Assembly (NCBI GenBank): GCA_964406375.1
Contig: CAYORM010000003.1
Span: 1 to 64,000 of the forward strand
Length of the DNA stretch: 64,000 nucleotides
Reading direction: 5' to 3'
Origin: CAYORM01 sp964406375
GTDB lineage: Bacteria; Pseudomonadota; Alphaproteobacteria; DSM-16000; Inquilinaceae
The notes under the pieces: model-generated
Told to the model about the DNA's origin: nothing
Seen by the model: the letters and a program-made list of their open reading frames with translations, nothing else
The model's database searches: none
Made by a program: the position numbers and the translations under genes
Shown: positions 1-8,567 of the stretch, in pieces
How the letters are laid out: every line of letters starts with the position of its first letter
How positions within the stretch are numbered: the first letter of the stretch is position 1

Positions 1-1607
1 AGGTCGCGCAAGAGGTCGATCGCCCGATCAGCGAGCGCCATGGTCGGCGCGTTGGTGTTAGCGGAGACCAGCACCGGCATCACCGAGGCATCGATGACCC
101 GCAGACCGTCGATGCCGCGGACGCGGAGATCGGGGCCGACCACCGCCTCGCGATCGTCCTCCGCTCCCATCCGGCAGGTCCCGACCGGGTGGTAGTCGGT
201 CTTCACCGTCCGGCGGATATGGGCGTCGAGCGCCGCATCATCGGTCGCATCGGGCCCGGGCGCGATCTCCTTGACCACGATGTCGCTGAGCGGCTTGGTG
301 TGCAGGATCTGCCGCGCCGCGCGCAGCCCCTCGCGCAGATGCACGATGTCGGCCGGGTCGCCCAGATAGTTTGGGTTCACGAGTGGCAGGTCGCCCGGAT
401 CGCGTGAGCGCAGCCGCACCCAGCCGCGGGCACGCGGGCGCATCAGCACGGCGTGCAGCGTGATCCCGTCGACATCGGGGACGCCGCGCACGTCCTTGTC
501 GACATAACTTGTCTTCGGCACGCAGTAGATCTGGACGATGGGATCGCCACGGCCGTCCTCGGGCACGTGGAAGGAACAGGCCTCGACCCCGTTCGTTGCC
601 ACGCGGCCGCGGCCGAAAACGAGATACTCGATCCCGTTGGCGATCATCCGCAGGCCACGATCCTGCCCGTAATAGCCGTAGCGGCCGGGGGCGAGCGCGG
701 CGAGTGGTGCCCCGGCGTGATCCTGGAGGTTCGCCCCCACACCCGGCAGGTCAGCCACCACCGGGATCTCGAACGCCCGGAGATGATCGGCCGGGCCGAT
801 GCCGGAGAGCATGAGGAGCTGCGGCGAGGCAAAGGCGCCCGCGGCCAGCAGGATTTCGGCCCCGGCGTCGGCGCTGTGGAGCTCGCCGCCGCGGCGGTAG
901 GCCACGCCCACCGCGCGCCCCTTCTCGATGATGATCCGCTCGACCTGTGCCCCGGTGACGATCTGCAGCCGCTCATTCCCTTCGAGCGGGGCGAGGAAGG
1001 CGTCGACGGCACCGCAGCGCCGGCGCGGATTACCCCCCGCCGTCACCTGCAGATAGCCGACACCGCGCGGGTCACCCTGGTTGAAATCCGGCGTGAAGGG
1101 CAGGCCCAGCCCCTGGACGGTCTTCACGTAGATATGGCTCATCTCGCAGATGAAGCCCGGGTCGGACACGCGCAGCCGTCCGCTCGTGCCGTGATAGCGG
1201 TTGTTGAACTTCTGATTGGCCTCGAGCCGCGTGAAATGCGGCAGGATCGTCTCCCATGACCACAATGGGCTGCGCGCCATCGCGCCCCAGGCATCGTAGT
1301 CGGCGGCCCGGCCGCGCATATAGGCCTGGGCATTGACGCTGCTGCCGCCGCCCAGGACCCGACCCTGCGGAATGATCTGTTCGCGACCGCCGAGCTGCTC
1401 CTGCGGAACGGTGCGATGCTGGGTGAGATACTTCGTGCCGTCGAGAATCCGGCTGAAACCGGCCGGCACCTTGAGGATCCAGTCGCGATACGGCCCGCCG
1501 GCCTCGAGCAGCAGCACGCGGGCGCCGAACTCGCCGGCGAGCCGCGACGCGGCGACACAGCCCGCCGAGCCGCCGCCGATCACGATGTAGTCGAACGCCC
1601 CCGCCAT
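1..1607 (-). CDS. GMC-family FAD oxidoreductase (3' end cut by window edge)
   Basis: A glucose-methanol-choline family flavoprotein, expected to oxidise an alcohol in the cytoplasm. Translation from the ATG at 1605-1607 stays open to the window edge for 535 codons, so only the last few residues are missing. Visible landmarks are the FAD-binding loop GGGSAGCVAASRL near residues 11-23, the GMC blocks VLGGGSSVNAQAYMRG and [13 protein letters not shown], and the C-terminal active-site block DYHPVGTCRMG with the catalytic histidine. It reads in the same direction as the mannonate-dehydratase-like, MlrC-like and aminotransferase genes (1644-5486) and probably belongs to that unit. GMC sequence alone does not give the substrate; choline, alkyl alcohols or sugar alcohols are all possible. 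Confidence 0.9.
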   Translation of the reverse strand, partial: MAGAFDYIVIGGGSAGCVAASRLAGEFGARVLLLEAGGPYRDWILKVPAGFSRILDGTKYLTQHRTVPQEQLGGREQIIPQGRVLGGGSSVNAQAYMRGRAADYDAWGAMARSPLWSWETILPHFTRLEANQKFNNRYHGTSGRLRVSDPGFICEMSHIYVKTVQGLGLPFTPDFNQGDPRGVGYLQVTAGGNPRRRCGAVDAFLAPLEGNERLQIVTGAQVERIIIEKGRAVGVAYRRGGELHSADAGAEILLAAGAFASPQLLMLSGIGPADHLRAFEIPVVADLPGVGANLQDHAGAPLAALAPGRYGYYGQDRGLRMIANGIEYLVFGRGRVATNGVEACSFHVPEDGRGDPIVQIYCVPKTSYVDKDVRGVPDVDGITLHAVLMRPRARGWVRLRSRDPGDLPLVNPNYLGDPADIVHLREGLRAARQILHTKPLSDIVVKEIAPGPDATDDAALDAHIRRTVKTDYHPVGTCRMGAEDDREAVVGPDLRVRGIDGLRVIDASVMPVLVSANTNAPTMALADRAIDLLRD

Positions 1608-1643
1608 CACCGGCCCCCGCTCCCTCGGCCAACTGCCCTGCTG

Positions 1644-2618
1644 TCAGCCCTTCACCGCGGATGGCGCGGAGGCGTGTTCCAGACCGCGCAGATAGCCGAT
1701 CGCGAAGATGTGGCCCTGCATGCCGTAGCCTTCCGGCGCATCGCTCTCGTCGGTGGCGAGCTGCGGGGCGTGGTCGCTGCGGATGTAGCCGTCGAAGCCA
1801 GTCTCGTGCAGCTTCCGGAAGATCCTGACGAGATCGGTCTGCCCGTCATCGGGGAAGGTCTCGATGAACTCATCGGGTGTCCCGCGGATGTCGCGCACAT
1901 GGACGAAGGGGATTCGGCCGCGATAGCGCTCGATCAGCGAGACGATGTCGGCTCCCATCTCCGCAAAGCAGCCGATGCAGAAGGTGACTGCGTTGGCCGG
2001 GCTGTCGGAGATCGCGAGCAGCCGGTCGAAGCTCTCGACACTGCCCATGATGCGCTCGAGCCCACAGAGCGGCGACAGCGGCGGATCATCAGGATGCAGC
2101 GCGAGCCGGACGCCGGCCGCCTCGGCCGCCGGCAGGACCGCCTTGAGGAAGCGCTCGAGATTATCCCACATCCGTTCGCGCTCGATCGGTGTCTCGCTGT
2201 GCGGCAGCGTCGTCGGGCCGACATCGCTCAGGCGAAAGCCGCTGGTGCGGGCGCCGCCACGGGTCACCGCGTGGAAGTTGGTGCGAACCACCATGGCGTC
2301 TTCGCTGACCTGCGGCATGAAATTGTAGGCGACGACCTCAACCCCGAGACGCCCGAGATGCCCGAGGATCCGCTTGTAGCGCTCGGTCTGACGGTCGGCG
2401 CCCTCCTTGCCGAGGACGATCTGGTCAATGGCCGGCCCGGACTCGCTGACCCGCCACGGCAGCCCGAAGCGGGCATAGAGATCACGGATCGCCGCAAGCG
2501 CGTCCGGATCCTCTGGAAGGTCGTGCATGTCGTAATGCACGGCGTAATCGGCGCCGAGCTGCTTGAGGGCACGAAGGCGCGTGTCGGTCGGCGGGGTGAC
2601 GACCATGGAAAGCTTCAT
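1644..2618 (-). CDS. mannonate dehydratase-like (UxuA family) protein
   Basis: A TIM-barrel sugar-acid dehydratase of 324 residues resembling UxuA, which converts D-mannonate to 2-keto-3-deoxygluconate. Family features seen are HPDDPP at residues 175-180, FCIGCFAEMG around 213-222, HVRDIRGTPDEF at 240-251 with ETFPDDG following, and RSDHAP at 280-285. H175, C214, H240 and D282 sit where mannonate dehydratases have their metal ligands. It is somewhat shorter than E. coli UxuA (about 394 residues), as in the shorter clade of the family. It lies 28 bases downstream of the M81 gene on the same strand. A uronate-like substrate is an inference; no uronate isomerase is in the window. Confidence 0.8.
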   Translation of the reverse strand: MKLSMVVTPPTDTRLRALKQLGADYAVHYDMHDLPEDPDALAAIRDLYARFGLPWRVSESGPAIDQIVLGKEGADRQTERYKRILGHLGRLGVEVVAYNFMPQVSEDAMVVRTNFHAVTRGGARTSGFRLSDVGPTTLPHSETPIERERMWDNLERFLKAVLPAAEAAGVRLALHPDDPPLSPLCGLERIMGSVESFDRLLAISDSPANAVTFCIGCFAEMGADIVSLIERYRGRIPFVHVRDIRGTPDEFIETFPDDGQTDLVRIFRKLHETGFDGYIRSDHAPQLATDESDAPEGYGMQGHIFAIGYLRGLEHASAPSAVKG

Positions 2619-2646
2619 GCGCGGGCCATCCTCGGATGCGACGTGA

Positions 2647-4125
2647 TCAGATGGGATCGATCGGATAGAGCGGCCTTGTGGCCTTGACGAAGGGGATGCG
2701 ACGCATGTCCGGTGCGGTCGGCCCCGGCGTGTTCGCCGCCAGGATGCGGCTCGCCGCGGGCCCGAAGCTCGATCGGAAATGCGAGGGCGATTTGACGAAG
2801 ATCAGACCCGCGTCTTCGAGCTCAAGCCCCTGTGAGGTGAAGACGGCCTTGTCCCACTCCACCGAGGGCAGCGTGCGCAGCACCAGCCGGATGGCGCCAA
2901 TCGCGAGCACCGCCGTGGGGCCCGCCGCGACCATGAGGTTCTGCGCCCCCTCCCCGCTCATGCGGTAATTGCCGTCGGAGACGGATTGCACGACGCCGGT
3001 GACCTCAACCGGTGTGCCGTCGGCCTTGGAGAAGGCATGACCGACCGTCAGCGTCACCGTCGCGCCCGGGCCTGCGGCGATCGCGGCCGCGGCACCGGCC
3101 GGGTCGCACAGGGTCAGATAGGTGAGCCGCGACGCCCGGTCGGCGCCGGCCGCCAGAAGAGCCTTGAGGACGGCGGCACTGTCGGCGGCCGAGCCGCCGG
3201 TCGGCGCATCCCCGGCATCGCTGACCACCGTCAGCCCGTCCGAGGCAAGGCCGATCCGGATCGCCTCATCGAGCGGCGTCAGGTCCGGGAAGAATGCGTC
3301 GCGGCGGCGCCAGGTCATCTCGACCAGCGTCTCCGCCGCATGCCGCGCTGCCGCCTCGTCCTCCGCACAGACCAGTGCCGCAAAGCCAAGATCCGGCACG
3401 TCGATCCAGGGCTGCACTGGGAACAGCGCGGCGTGGATCACCTCGCCGGCCGCCTCCATGCGCCGCGCCTCCTCGACGATCGGGCGGAGCGGCCCGTCCG
3501 TCGTCCGCGTGCAGATCGGGCTGACCAGCAGCGGCCGCTTGGCCAGCGCCATCGCCGGCATCGCGCGACGACCGGCGACGATGTCGAGCAGCAGCCGCGC
3601 CGTGCGGATGCCGGTCTCGTACATGTCGATATGCGGATATTCCCGGTAGCCGATATGGAAGACGTTCGGCTGCAGCATCAGCGGCGTGATGTGGCCGTGC
3701 AGGTCGAGACTCACGCCGATCGGGATGGATGGCGGCAGGATCCGCCGCATCCGCTCGATGATCTCGCCATCCCCGTCCGGCTGGTCCTCGACCACCAGCG
3801 CCCCGTGCAGGGCGAGCAGCAGCCCGTCGACCGGGCCTGCCGCCTGCAACCGCGCTTCCATCTCGCCGAGCAGCGTCTCGAAGGTGGCGCGGGTCACCGT
3901 GCCGCCGGCCACCGTGTAGGCGGCAAGCAGCGGCACCGGCGTCGCCCCGGCTTCCGCGAGGGTGTCGAGGAAGCCGGGCACCTCCGTCCGTGCCTTACCA
4001 TAGCCGGTGGGCACCGCCTCGCCGCGCAGCAGATACGAGCTCTCGAAGGTCTCGATCGTGGTCGGCAGCGGCGAGAAGCTGTTGCTCTCCTGCATCAGGG
4101 AGCCGACGGCGATCCGGGGCGGCAT
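2647..4125 (-). CDS. M81 family metallopeptidase (MlrC-like)
   Basis: A 492-residue protein of the M81/DUF1485 family named after MlrC, the last peptidase of microcystin degradation. Most members occur in unrelated catabolic operons and have unknown substrates. The N-terminus starts with the family hallmark RIAVGSLMQESNSFSP. The stretches SLDLHGHITPLM and YREYPHIDMYETG supply the His/Asp residues expected to bind zinc, and the C-terminal domain ends in the usual FVKSPSHFRSSFGP region. It has full family length. It sits between the aminotransferase (4164) and UxuA-like genes on the same strand, so it probably cleaves an amide or related bond in the same substrate. MlrC activity on microcystin is not implied. 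Confidence 0.88.
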   Translation of the reverse strand: MPPRIAVGSLMQESNSFSPLPTTIETFESSYLLRGEAVPTGYGKARTEVPGFLDTLAEAGATPVPLLAAYTVAGGTVTRATFETLLGEMEARLQAAGPVDGLLLALHGALVVEDQPDGDGEIIERMRRILPPSIPIGVSLDLHGHITPLMLQPNVFHIGYREYPHIDMYETGIRTARLLLDIVAGRRAMPAMALAKRPLLVSPICTRTTDGPLRPIVEEARRMEAAGEVIHAALFPVQPWIDVPDLGFAALVCAEDEAAARHAAETLVEMTWRRRDAFFPDLTPLDEAIRIGLASDGLTVVSDAGDAPTGGSAADSAAVLKALLAAGADRASRLTYLTLCDPAGAAAAIAAGPGATVTLTVGHAFSKADGTPVEVTGVVQSVSDGNYRMSGEGAQNLMVAAGPTAVLAIGAIRLVLRTLPSVEWDKAVFTSQGLELEDAGLIFVKSPSHFRSSFGPAASRILAANTPGPTAPDMRRIPFVKATRPLYPIDPI

Positions 4126-4163
4126 GGCGGTCTCTCAGCCGGAGGCAGCGCTGGAGCGCGCCG

Positions 4164-5486
4164 TCACGCCGCCCCGGGGGCGGCGCGTTCCGCGGCGATG
4201 TCGGCGAGCACCGCCTTCAGCGCGGCCACCGTCTCATCGACCACCGCATCATCATGCGTGGTCGACATGAACCAGGCGCCGCGCTCGAGCGCCCGGACGC
4301 CCCGGCCGAGCAGGCCGGCGGTGACCTTCACATAGCCCGCCCGATCGGTCGCGATGATGTCGCGATAGTTGCGCGGCGGGGTGGAGAGGCCGTAGCCGAC
4401 ATGGAAGATCTGCGGGAAGCCGGTCACCGTCGCCGTCACCCCCGCCTCGGCCAGCGCCGCCTCGATGCCGCGCATCAGCCGGGTGCCCTGCCGCTCCAGC
4501 CCCTCATAGAGGCCGGGCGCCTTCAGCGCCTTCAGCGTCGCCACGGTCGCGGCCATCGCGATCGGCTGGGCGTTGTAGGTGCCACCATGCATCACCTTGC
4601 CGCCGGCGAACATGTCCATCAGGGCCGCCGATCCGGCGATGCCCGCGACCGGGAAGCCGTTCGCCACGGCCTTGCCGAAGATGGTGAGGTCGGGGGTGAC
4701 GCCGAGCCGCCCCTGCGCGCCGCCGGGCCCGACACGGAAGCCGGTGATGACCTCGTCGAAGATGAGCACGGTCCCGGCGCGCCGGCAGGCCTCGCGCACG
4801 CCGGCCAGATAGGCGGCGTCGGGGATGATGGCCCCGGTGTTGCACATCGCCGGTTCCATGATGACCCCGGCGACATCGCCCTTGGCGAGACGGTCCTCAA
4901 GCAGGTCGAGCCGGTTCCAGGAGAGGACCTCGACATTCTTGCCGGCGAGACGGTCCTGCCCCTCAGAGGCCGGCTGCGGCACGGGCGCCGCCTCGTCACC
5001 CATCACATCGGGCGCCGGCGCGACGCTCCAGAGGATGTTGTCGAGCCAGCCGTGATAATGGCCCTCGAACTTGATGATGATGTCGCGGCCGGTCGCCGCG
5101 CGCGCCAGACGCAGCGCCGCCTGCCCGGCCTCGGTGCCGGACGAGCTGAACCGCACCTTTTCGGCGCAGGGCAGCATGCTGCAGACCAGCTCAGCCGCCT
5201 CGAACTCGATCTCGCTCTGGCCGCCGAACAGGATGCCTCGCTCGAGCTGGGCGCGCACGGCCTCCACGATCGGCTCCGGCCGGTGGCCGAGGATCATCGG
5301 CCCCATGCCGAGATAGTAGTCGATGAGGCGGTTGCCGTCGGCGTCAAACAACCACGGCCCTTCGGCGCGCTCGAAGACCAGCGGCGTCGGTGCCATTCCC
5401 AGCCGGAAATTGCTGCTGACGCCCCCCGGCATGAACCGAGACATCTGCTTGATGCGCTCAGCGGAGCGGCCGAAACTATATTGCAT
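4164..5486 (-). CDS. class III PLP-dependent aminotransferase (glutamate-1-semialdehyde aminomutase-like)
   Basis: A 440-residue class III aminotransferase that moves an amino group using pyridoxal phosphate. The motifs are intact: RFSSSGTEAGQAALRLAR near residues 112-129 for phosphate binding, FDEVITGFR at 243-251 with the PLP-contacting Asp, and IFGKAVANGFPVAG with the Schiff-base Lys at 272. It resembles HemL-type enzymes, but it sits in a catabolic cluster and not with tetrapyrrole genes, so a catabolic omega-aminotransferase or aminomutase is more likely. It is the first gene of the minus-strand unit, divergent from the IclR regulator, with only 95 bases between the two starts; those bases carry candidate operators. 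Confidence 0.88.
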   Translation of the reverse strand: MQYSFGRSAERIKQMSRFMPGGVSSNFRLGMAPTPLVFERAEGPWLFDADGNRLIDYYLGMGPMILGHRPEPIVEAVRAQLERGILFGGQSEIEFEAAELVCSMLPCAEKVRFSSSGTEAGQAALRLARAATGRDIIIKFEGHYHGWLDNILWSVAPAPDVMGDEAAPVPQPASEGQDRLAGKNVEVLSWNRLDLLEDRLAKGDVAGVIMEPAMCNTGAIIPDAAYLAGVREACRRAGTVLIFDEVITGFRVGPGGAQGRLGVTPDLTIFGKAVANGFPVAGIAGSAALMDMFAGGKVMHGGTYNAQPIAMAATVATLKALKAPGLYEGLERQGTRLMRGIEAALAEAGVTATVTGFPQIFHVGYGLSTPPRNYRDIIATDRAGYVKVTAGLLGRGVRALERGAWFMSTTHDDAVVDETVAALKAVLADIAAERAAPGAA

Positions 5487-5581
5487 GATGCTTGCCCCGT
5501 GATACTTGCCCTGGCATCCTTTGCATGCAGCATGTTTCGTGTCAAGGAAGGGCTGTTTCTCAGAGAGGAACGGAAGGGATC
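5487..5581. promoter_or_regulatory. divergent aminotransferase/iclR regulatory region
   Basis: Seen: two near-identical tandem 11-mers, GATGCTTGCCC (5487-5497) and GATACTTGCCC (5501-5511), 14 bases apart. CATGTTTCG lies at 5531-5539. The complement of that 9-mer, CGAAACATG, or its first eight bases recur near 6447 and 14225. A purine-rich GAGAGGAACGGAAGG ribosome-binding stretch precedes the IclR ATG at 5582. That these are IclR operators is inference from their position. Confidence 0.4.
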
Positions 5582-6394
5582 ATGGCGCAGGACGCGGAAA
5601 CCGAGGACGGCGAGCAGCGTTACGTCGTTCAGCCGGTGATCAAGGCGATGCAGGTTCTCCAGCTCGTCTGCGAGGCGGCGGAGCCCGTCACCCTCAACCA
5701 GCTCGTGCAGAGCGCCGCCCTGCCCAAAACCACGGTCTTCCGCTATCTGCGCACCCTCGCCGCCATGCGCTTCATCGAGCATGACGCGGAGACGGATCGT
5801 TACCGTCCGGGAATCGGGCTGTGGTGGCTTTCCCATGCGAGCAGCCCCTATGAGACGCTCCGGCAGACCTGCCGGCCCGTCATGAAGCGGCTGCGCAAGC
5901 GCTTCAACGAGACGATCAATCTCGGCGTTCTCTCGGGCGGCGAGGTGTTCTATCTCGATGTGGTGGAGAGCGAGCGTTCGCTGCGCATGCAGTCCAGCAT
6001 CGGCGCCACCGACCCGCTTCACAGCACCGCGCTGGGGAAGGTTTTCCTGGCGTTTCGGCCGCAGAACCAGCTCGATGCGCTGCTGCCCCCGACGTTGCCG
6101 CGACTGACCCAGAAGACGATCGTCGACCGCGCCGCGCTTGCCGAGCAGCTCGAGATCATCCGGACCACCGGCTATGCGATCGAGATCGGCGAGAACGAGG
6201 ACGGGTCCTACTGCATCGCCGCGCCGATTCTCGACGACCGCAACATCGCGATCGCGGCGCTCAGCCTCTCGGCGCCGATCAGCCGCCTGGACGAGAGCGT
6301 CCGGCAGGCGATCTGCGCGAGCCTGATGACCGCCTGTGACGAAGTGGGTCGGACGCTGCGTGGCGAGGCGGAACGCCGGAAGGCCGTTGCCTGA
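5582..6394 (+). CDS. IclR family transcriptional regulator
   Basis: A 270-residue one-component regulator. It has an N-terminal winged helix-turn-helix at roughly residues 15-75 (VTLNQLVQSAALPKTTVFRYLRT carries the recognition helix). The C-terminal IclR effector domain runs from about 85 to 260 and includes the typical DPLHSTALGKVFLAF and ENEDGSYCIAAPI segments. The ATG at 5582 is preferred over an in-frame ATG at 5492 because it has a good ribosome-binding site and the usual family N-terminal length. It is divergent from the aminotransferase and just upstream of the ribose-type ABC importer, so it most likely controls both arms of this catabolic locus in response to its substrate. Confidence 0.92.
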   Translation: MAQDAETEDGEQRYVVQPVIKAMQVLQLVCEAAEPVTLNQLVQSAALPKTTVFRYLRTLAAMRFIEHDAETDRYRPGIGLWWLSHASSPYETLRQTCRPVMKRLRKRFNETINLGVLSGGEVFYLDVVESERSLRMQSSIGATDPLHSTALGKVFLAFRPQNQLDALLPPTLPRLTQKTIVDRAALAEQLEIIRTTGYAIEIGENEDGSYCIAAPILDDRNIAIAALSLSAPISRLDESVRQAICASLMTACDEVGRTLRGEAERRKAVA

Positions 6395-6425
6395 CAGCCC
6401 CTCGGGCGCCCCTCCGCATTTTTTC

Positions 6426-6463
6426 TTGACGGCGGCACTGCATCGGCGAAACATCAGTTTCGC
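6426..6463 (+). promoter_or_regulatory. candidate promoter with inverted repeat before the ribose-type ABC operon
   Basis: A TTGACG box at 6426-6431 is followed 17 bases later by a weak -10, AAACAT (6449-6454). Across the -10 lies a perfect inverted repeat, GCGAAAC (6446-6452), ATCA, GTTTCGC (6457-6463). The 8-mer CGAAACAT inside it also occurs in the iclR promoter region (as its complement) and near 14225. A repressor bound here would block the polymerase; IclR is the obvious candidate but this is inference. Confidence 0.4.
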
Positions 6464-6617
6464 GACATGAACCGCAAGGCGGGGCACAGCGGGGATAGGC
6501 GCGGGCGGAGATCCCGCCTGATCGGCCGCTCGGATAGGGCAATCCGGTTCGGCCTATTGCAGCGCCACCTTCTCTCGGCTCTCGAGGCGGCTGTTCCGAA
6601 GAACGGGGGAAAACGGG

Positions 6618-7418
6618 TTGGCAGATCAGACCGCAACGACTCCACAGCGGGGCTCGTCGGGCGAGTTCGTCATTGAGGCGATCAACGTGGTCAAACGCTA
6701 TGGCCACGTAAGGGCGCTGTCCGGCGCCAACCTCCAGGTCCGTCCCGGCGAGGTGCTGGCCCTGGTCGGCGATAATGGTGCCGGCAAATCCACCCTGACC
6801 AAGATCATCTCGGGCGCGCTCGAACCCGATGAGGGCGAGCTGGTTTTCTGGGGCAGGACCACCCGGATCCAGTCGATCAGCCACGCCCAGCAGCTCGGGG
6901 TCGAGACCGTCTACCAGGATCTGGCGCTGGCCCCGGATCTCTCCGTTGCGGAGAACCTCTTCCTTGGCCGTGAGCCGGTCAAGGGCCGCTTCCGCGGCTG
7001 GCCGGCGGCGCTCGACCGGCGGCGGATGCGCAGCGCGGCGCAGGAGGCGCTGCGCGGCATCGGCATCAATCTCGCCAGCGTCGACAATCCCGTCCGCGAG
7101 CTTTCGGGCGGTCAGCGCCAGGCGATCGCGGTGGCGCGCGCGGTGATGTGGGCCAAGGCGGCGATCCTGATGGACGAGCCGACCGCCGCGCTCGGCACCA
7201 AGCAGACCGCCATCGTCTATGACACGATCCGGGCGGCGGCGGCCCGCGGCCTCGCCGTGGTCGTCATCTCCCATGACATCCCCAAGATGCTGAGCCTCGC
7301 CGACCGCATCGCCGTCCTGCGGCAAGGGCGCACCGTCGCCATCACCCCCGCCAGCGAACTGAACCTGACGGATGTCGTCACCATGATGCTCGGCGGCGCA
7401 CCCGCCCAGGCCGCATGA
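6618..7418 (+). CDS. ribose/sugar-type ABC importer, ATP-binding subunit (single domain)
   Basis: A 266-residue ATPase energising import by the permease and binding protein that follow. The Walker A sequence GDNGAGKST is at 51-59, the signature is ELSGGQRQA, and the Walker B is AAILMDEPTAALG, followed by the switch histidine in VVISHD. Only one nucleotide-binding domain is present, whereas RbsA has two; single-domain versions are common with this transporter subfamily. Translation appears to start at TTG 6618-6620 behind GGGGGA at 6606-6610. The stop overlaps the permease start in an ATGA arrangement, so the two are translationally coupled. The substrate is unknown. Confidence 0.9.
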   Translation: MADQTATTPQRGSSGEFVIEAINVVKRYGHVRALSGANLQVRPGEVLALVGDNGAGKSTLTKIISGALEPDEGELVFWGRTTRIQSISHAQQLGVETVYQDLALAPDLSVAENLFLGREPVKGRFRGWPAALDRRRMRSAAQEALRGIGINLASVDNPVRELSGGQRQAIAVARAVMWAKAAILMDEPTAALGTKQTAIVYDTIRAAAARGLAVVVISHDIPKMLSLADRIAVLRQGRTVAITPASELNLTDVVTMMLGGAPAQAA

Positions 7419-8473
7419 GCGCCCGGCAGCAAGGCGCCGCGCCAGCGCAGGCCCAGAAGGCGTCCCGTTCGTCCGGGCTGTTCTCCGGGGTGCAGTCGAC
7501 CCCGGTCGGGATGGCGCTGATCGTCATCGCGCTCATCATCATCTTCGGCGTTTTGTCACCGAGCGGCGCCTTTTTCCGCGTCAGCAATCTGACGACGATG
7601 ACGCTCAACGTCTCGGTCGCGATGCTGCTTGCGGTCGGCATCACCCTGGTGCTCGCCGCCGGGGAGCTCGATCTGTCGATCGGTGCCAATGTCGTCCTGT
7701 CATCGGTGGTGGCGGCGCAGGTGCTGGTCGCCCTGTCCGGCAGCTATGAGGAAGTGCGGGTCGGCGAGTATCCGACACTGACGATCGGCCTCATCGCCGG
7801 CAGCCTAGCCGGCATCCTGGCCGGCGCCGCCTTCGGCGCCGTGAACGGGCTGCTCATCACCCGGCTGCGCGTCAACTCCTTCATCGTGACCCTCGGCACG
7901 CTGGGGATCGGCACCGGCCTCGCCTTCGTGCTGACCAGCGGTACCAACGTCCCCTATGTGCCGCGCGTCATCCAGACCGAGTTCGGCGTCCAGAAGCTGT
8001 TCGGCATCGTCCCCTACCCGACGATCATCGTCCTCGTGGTCGCTGCGGCACTCTGGTACACGCTGCGCTCGACGCGGTTCGGGCTGCACACCCTGGCGAT
8101 CGGCTCCTCGCGCGAGGCGGCCGAGCGTGCCGGCATCAACCCGTCGCGGCACGTCATGACGCTGTTCGTGCTGATGGGAGCGCTCGCCGGCCTCGCTGCG
8201 GTCCTCGACCTGACCCGCTTTGCCACCACCAATATCAGCGGCCATCAGACGACGGCGCTGGCGGCGATCGCCGCGGTGGTCATCGGCGGGACCAGCCTGT
8301 TCGGGGGCCGGGCGACGATCGCGGGCTCGATGGTGGGATCGCTGATCCCGGTGGTGCTCGGCACCGGCCTCGTGATCCTCGGGGTGCCCTCGTTCTACCA
8401 GCTCATCGTCGTCGGCGTGATCCTGATCGTCGCGGTCTATATCGATCAGCGCCGGCGCGAGCGGCTGAGCTAG
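7415..8473 (+). CDS. ribose/sugar-type ABC importer, permease subunit
   Basis: A 352-residue RbsC-family inner membrane permease. It has many hydrophobic helices and the typical segments AAGELDLSIGANVVLSSV, FIVTLGTLGIGTGLAFVLTSG and VVIGGTSLFGGRATIAGS. The last one, near residue 290, is the conserved cytoplasmic loop region that contacts the ATPase. The start overlaps the ATPase stop by four bases. It works with the neighbouring ATPase and the periplasmic protein at 8568. The large extracytoplasmic insert in the first third, before helix 4, is modest and not unusual. The substrate cannot be read from the sequence. Confidence 0.92.
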   Translation: MSARQQGAAPAQAQKASRSSGLFSGVQSTPVGMALIVIALIIIFGVLSPSGAFFRVSNLTTMTLNVSVAMLLAVGITLVLAAGELDLSIGANVVLSSVVAAQVLVALSGSYEEVRVGEYPTLTIGLIAGSLAGILAGAAFGAVNGLLITRLRVNSFIVTLGTLGIGTGLAFVLTSGTNVPYVPRVIQTEFGVQKLFGIVPYPTIIVLVVAAALWYTLRSTRFGLHTLAIGSSREAAERAGINPSRHVMTLFVLMGALAGLAAVLDLTRFATTNISGHQTTALAAIAAVVIGGTSLFGGRATIAGSMVGSLIPVVLGTGLVILGVPSFYQLIVVGVILIVAVYIDQRRRERLS

Positions 8474-8567
8474 CCGGGTCGGCATCGGCCGGCCCGTCAT
8501 CGTACCCGTCCGTCCCGCCGTCCCGGCGGTCGGGAGGCGGTTGGAACATCAGGAGGAGGGTGAGGAG

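Noticed and set aside
4164..5486. Glutamate-1-semialdehyde aminomutase for haem synthesis (HemL)
   Set aside because: The family match is real, but the gene lies in an IclR-controlled catabolic unit and Alphaproteobacteria normally make aminolevulinate by the glycine route.
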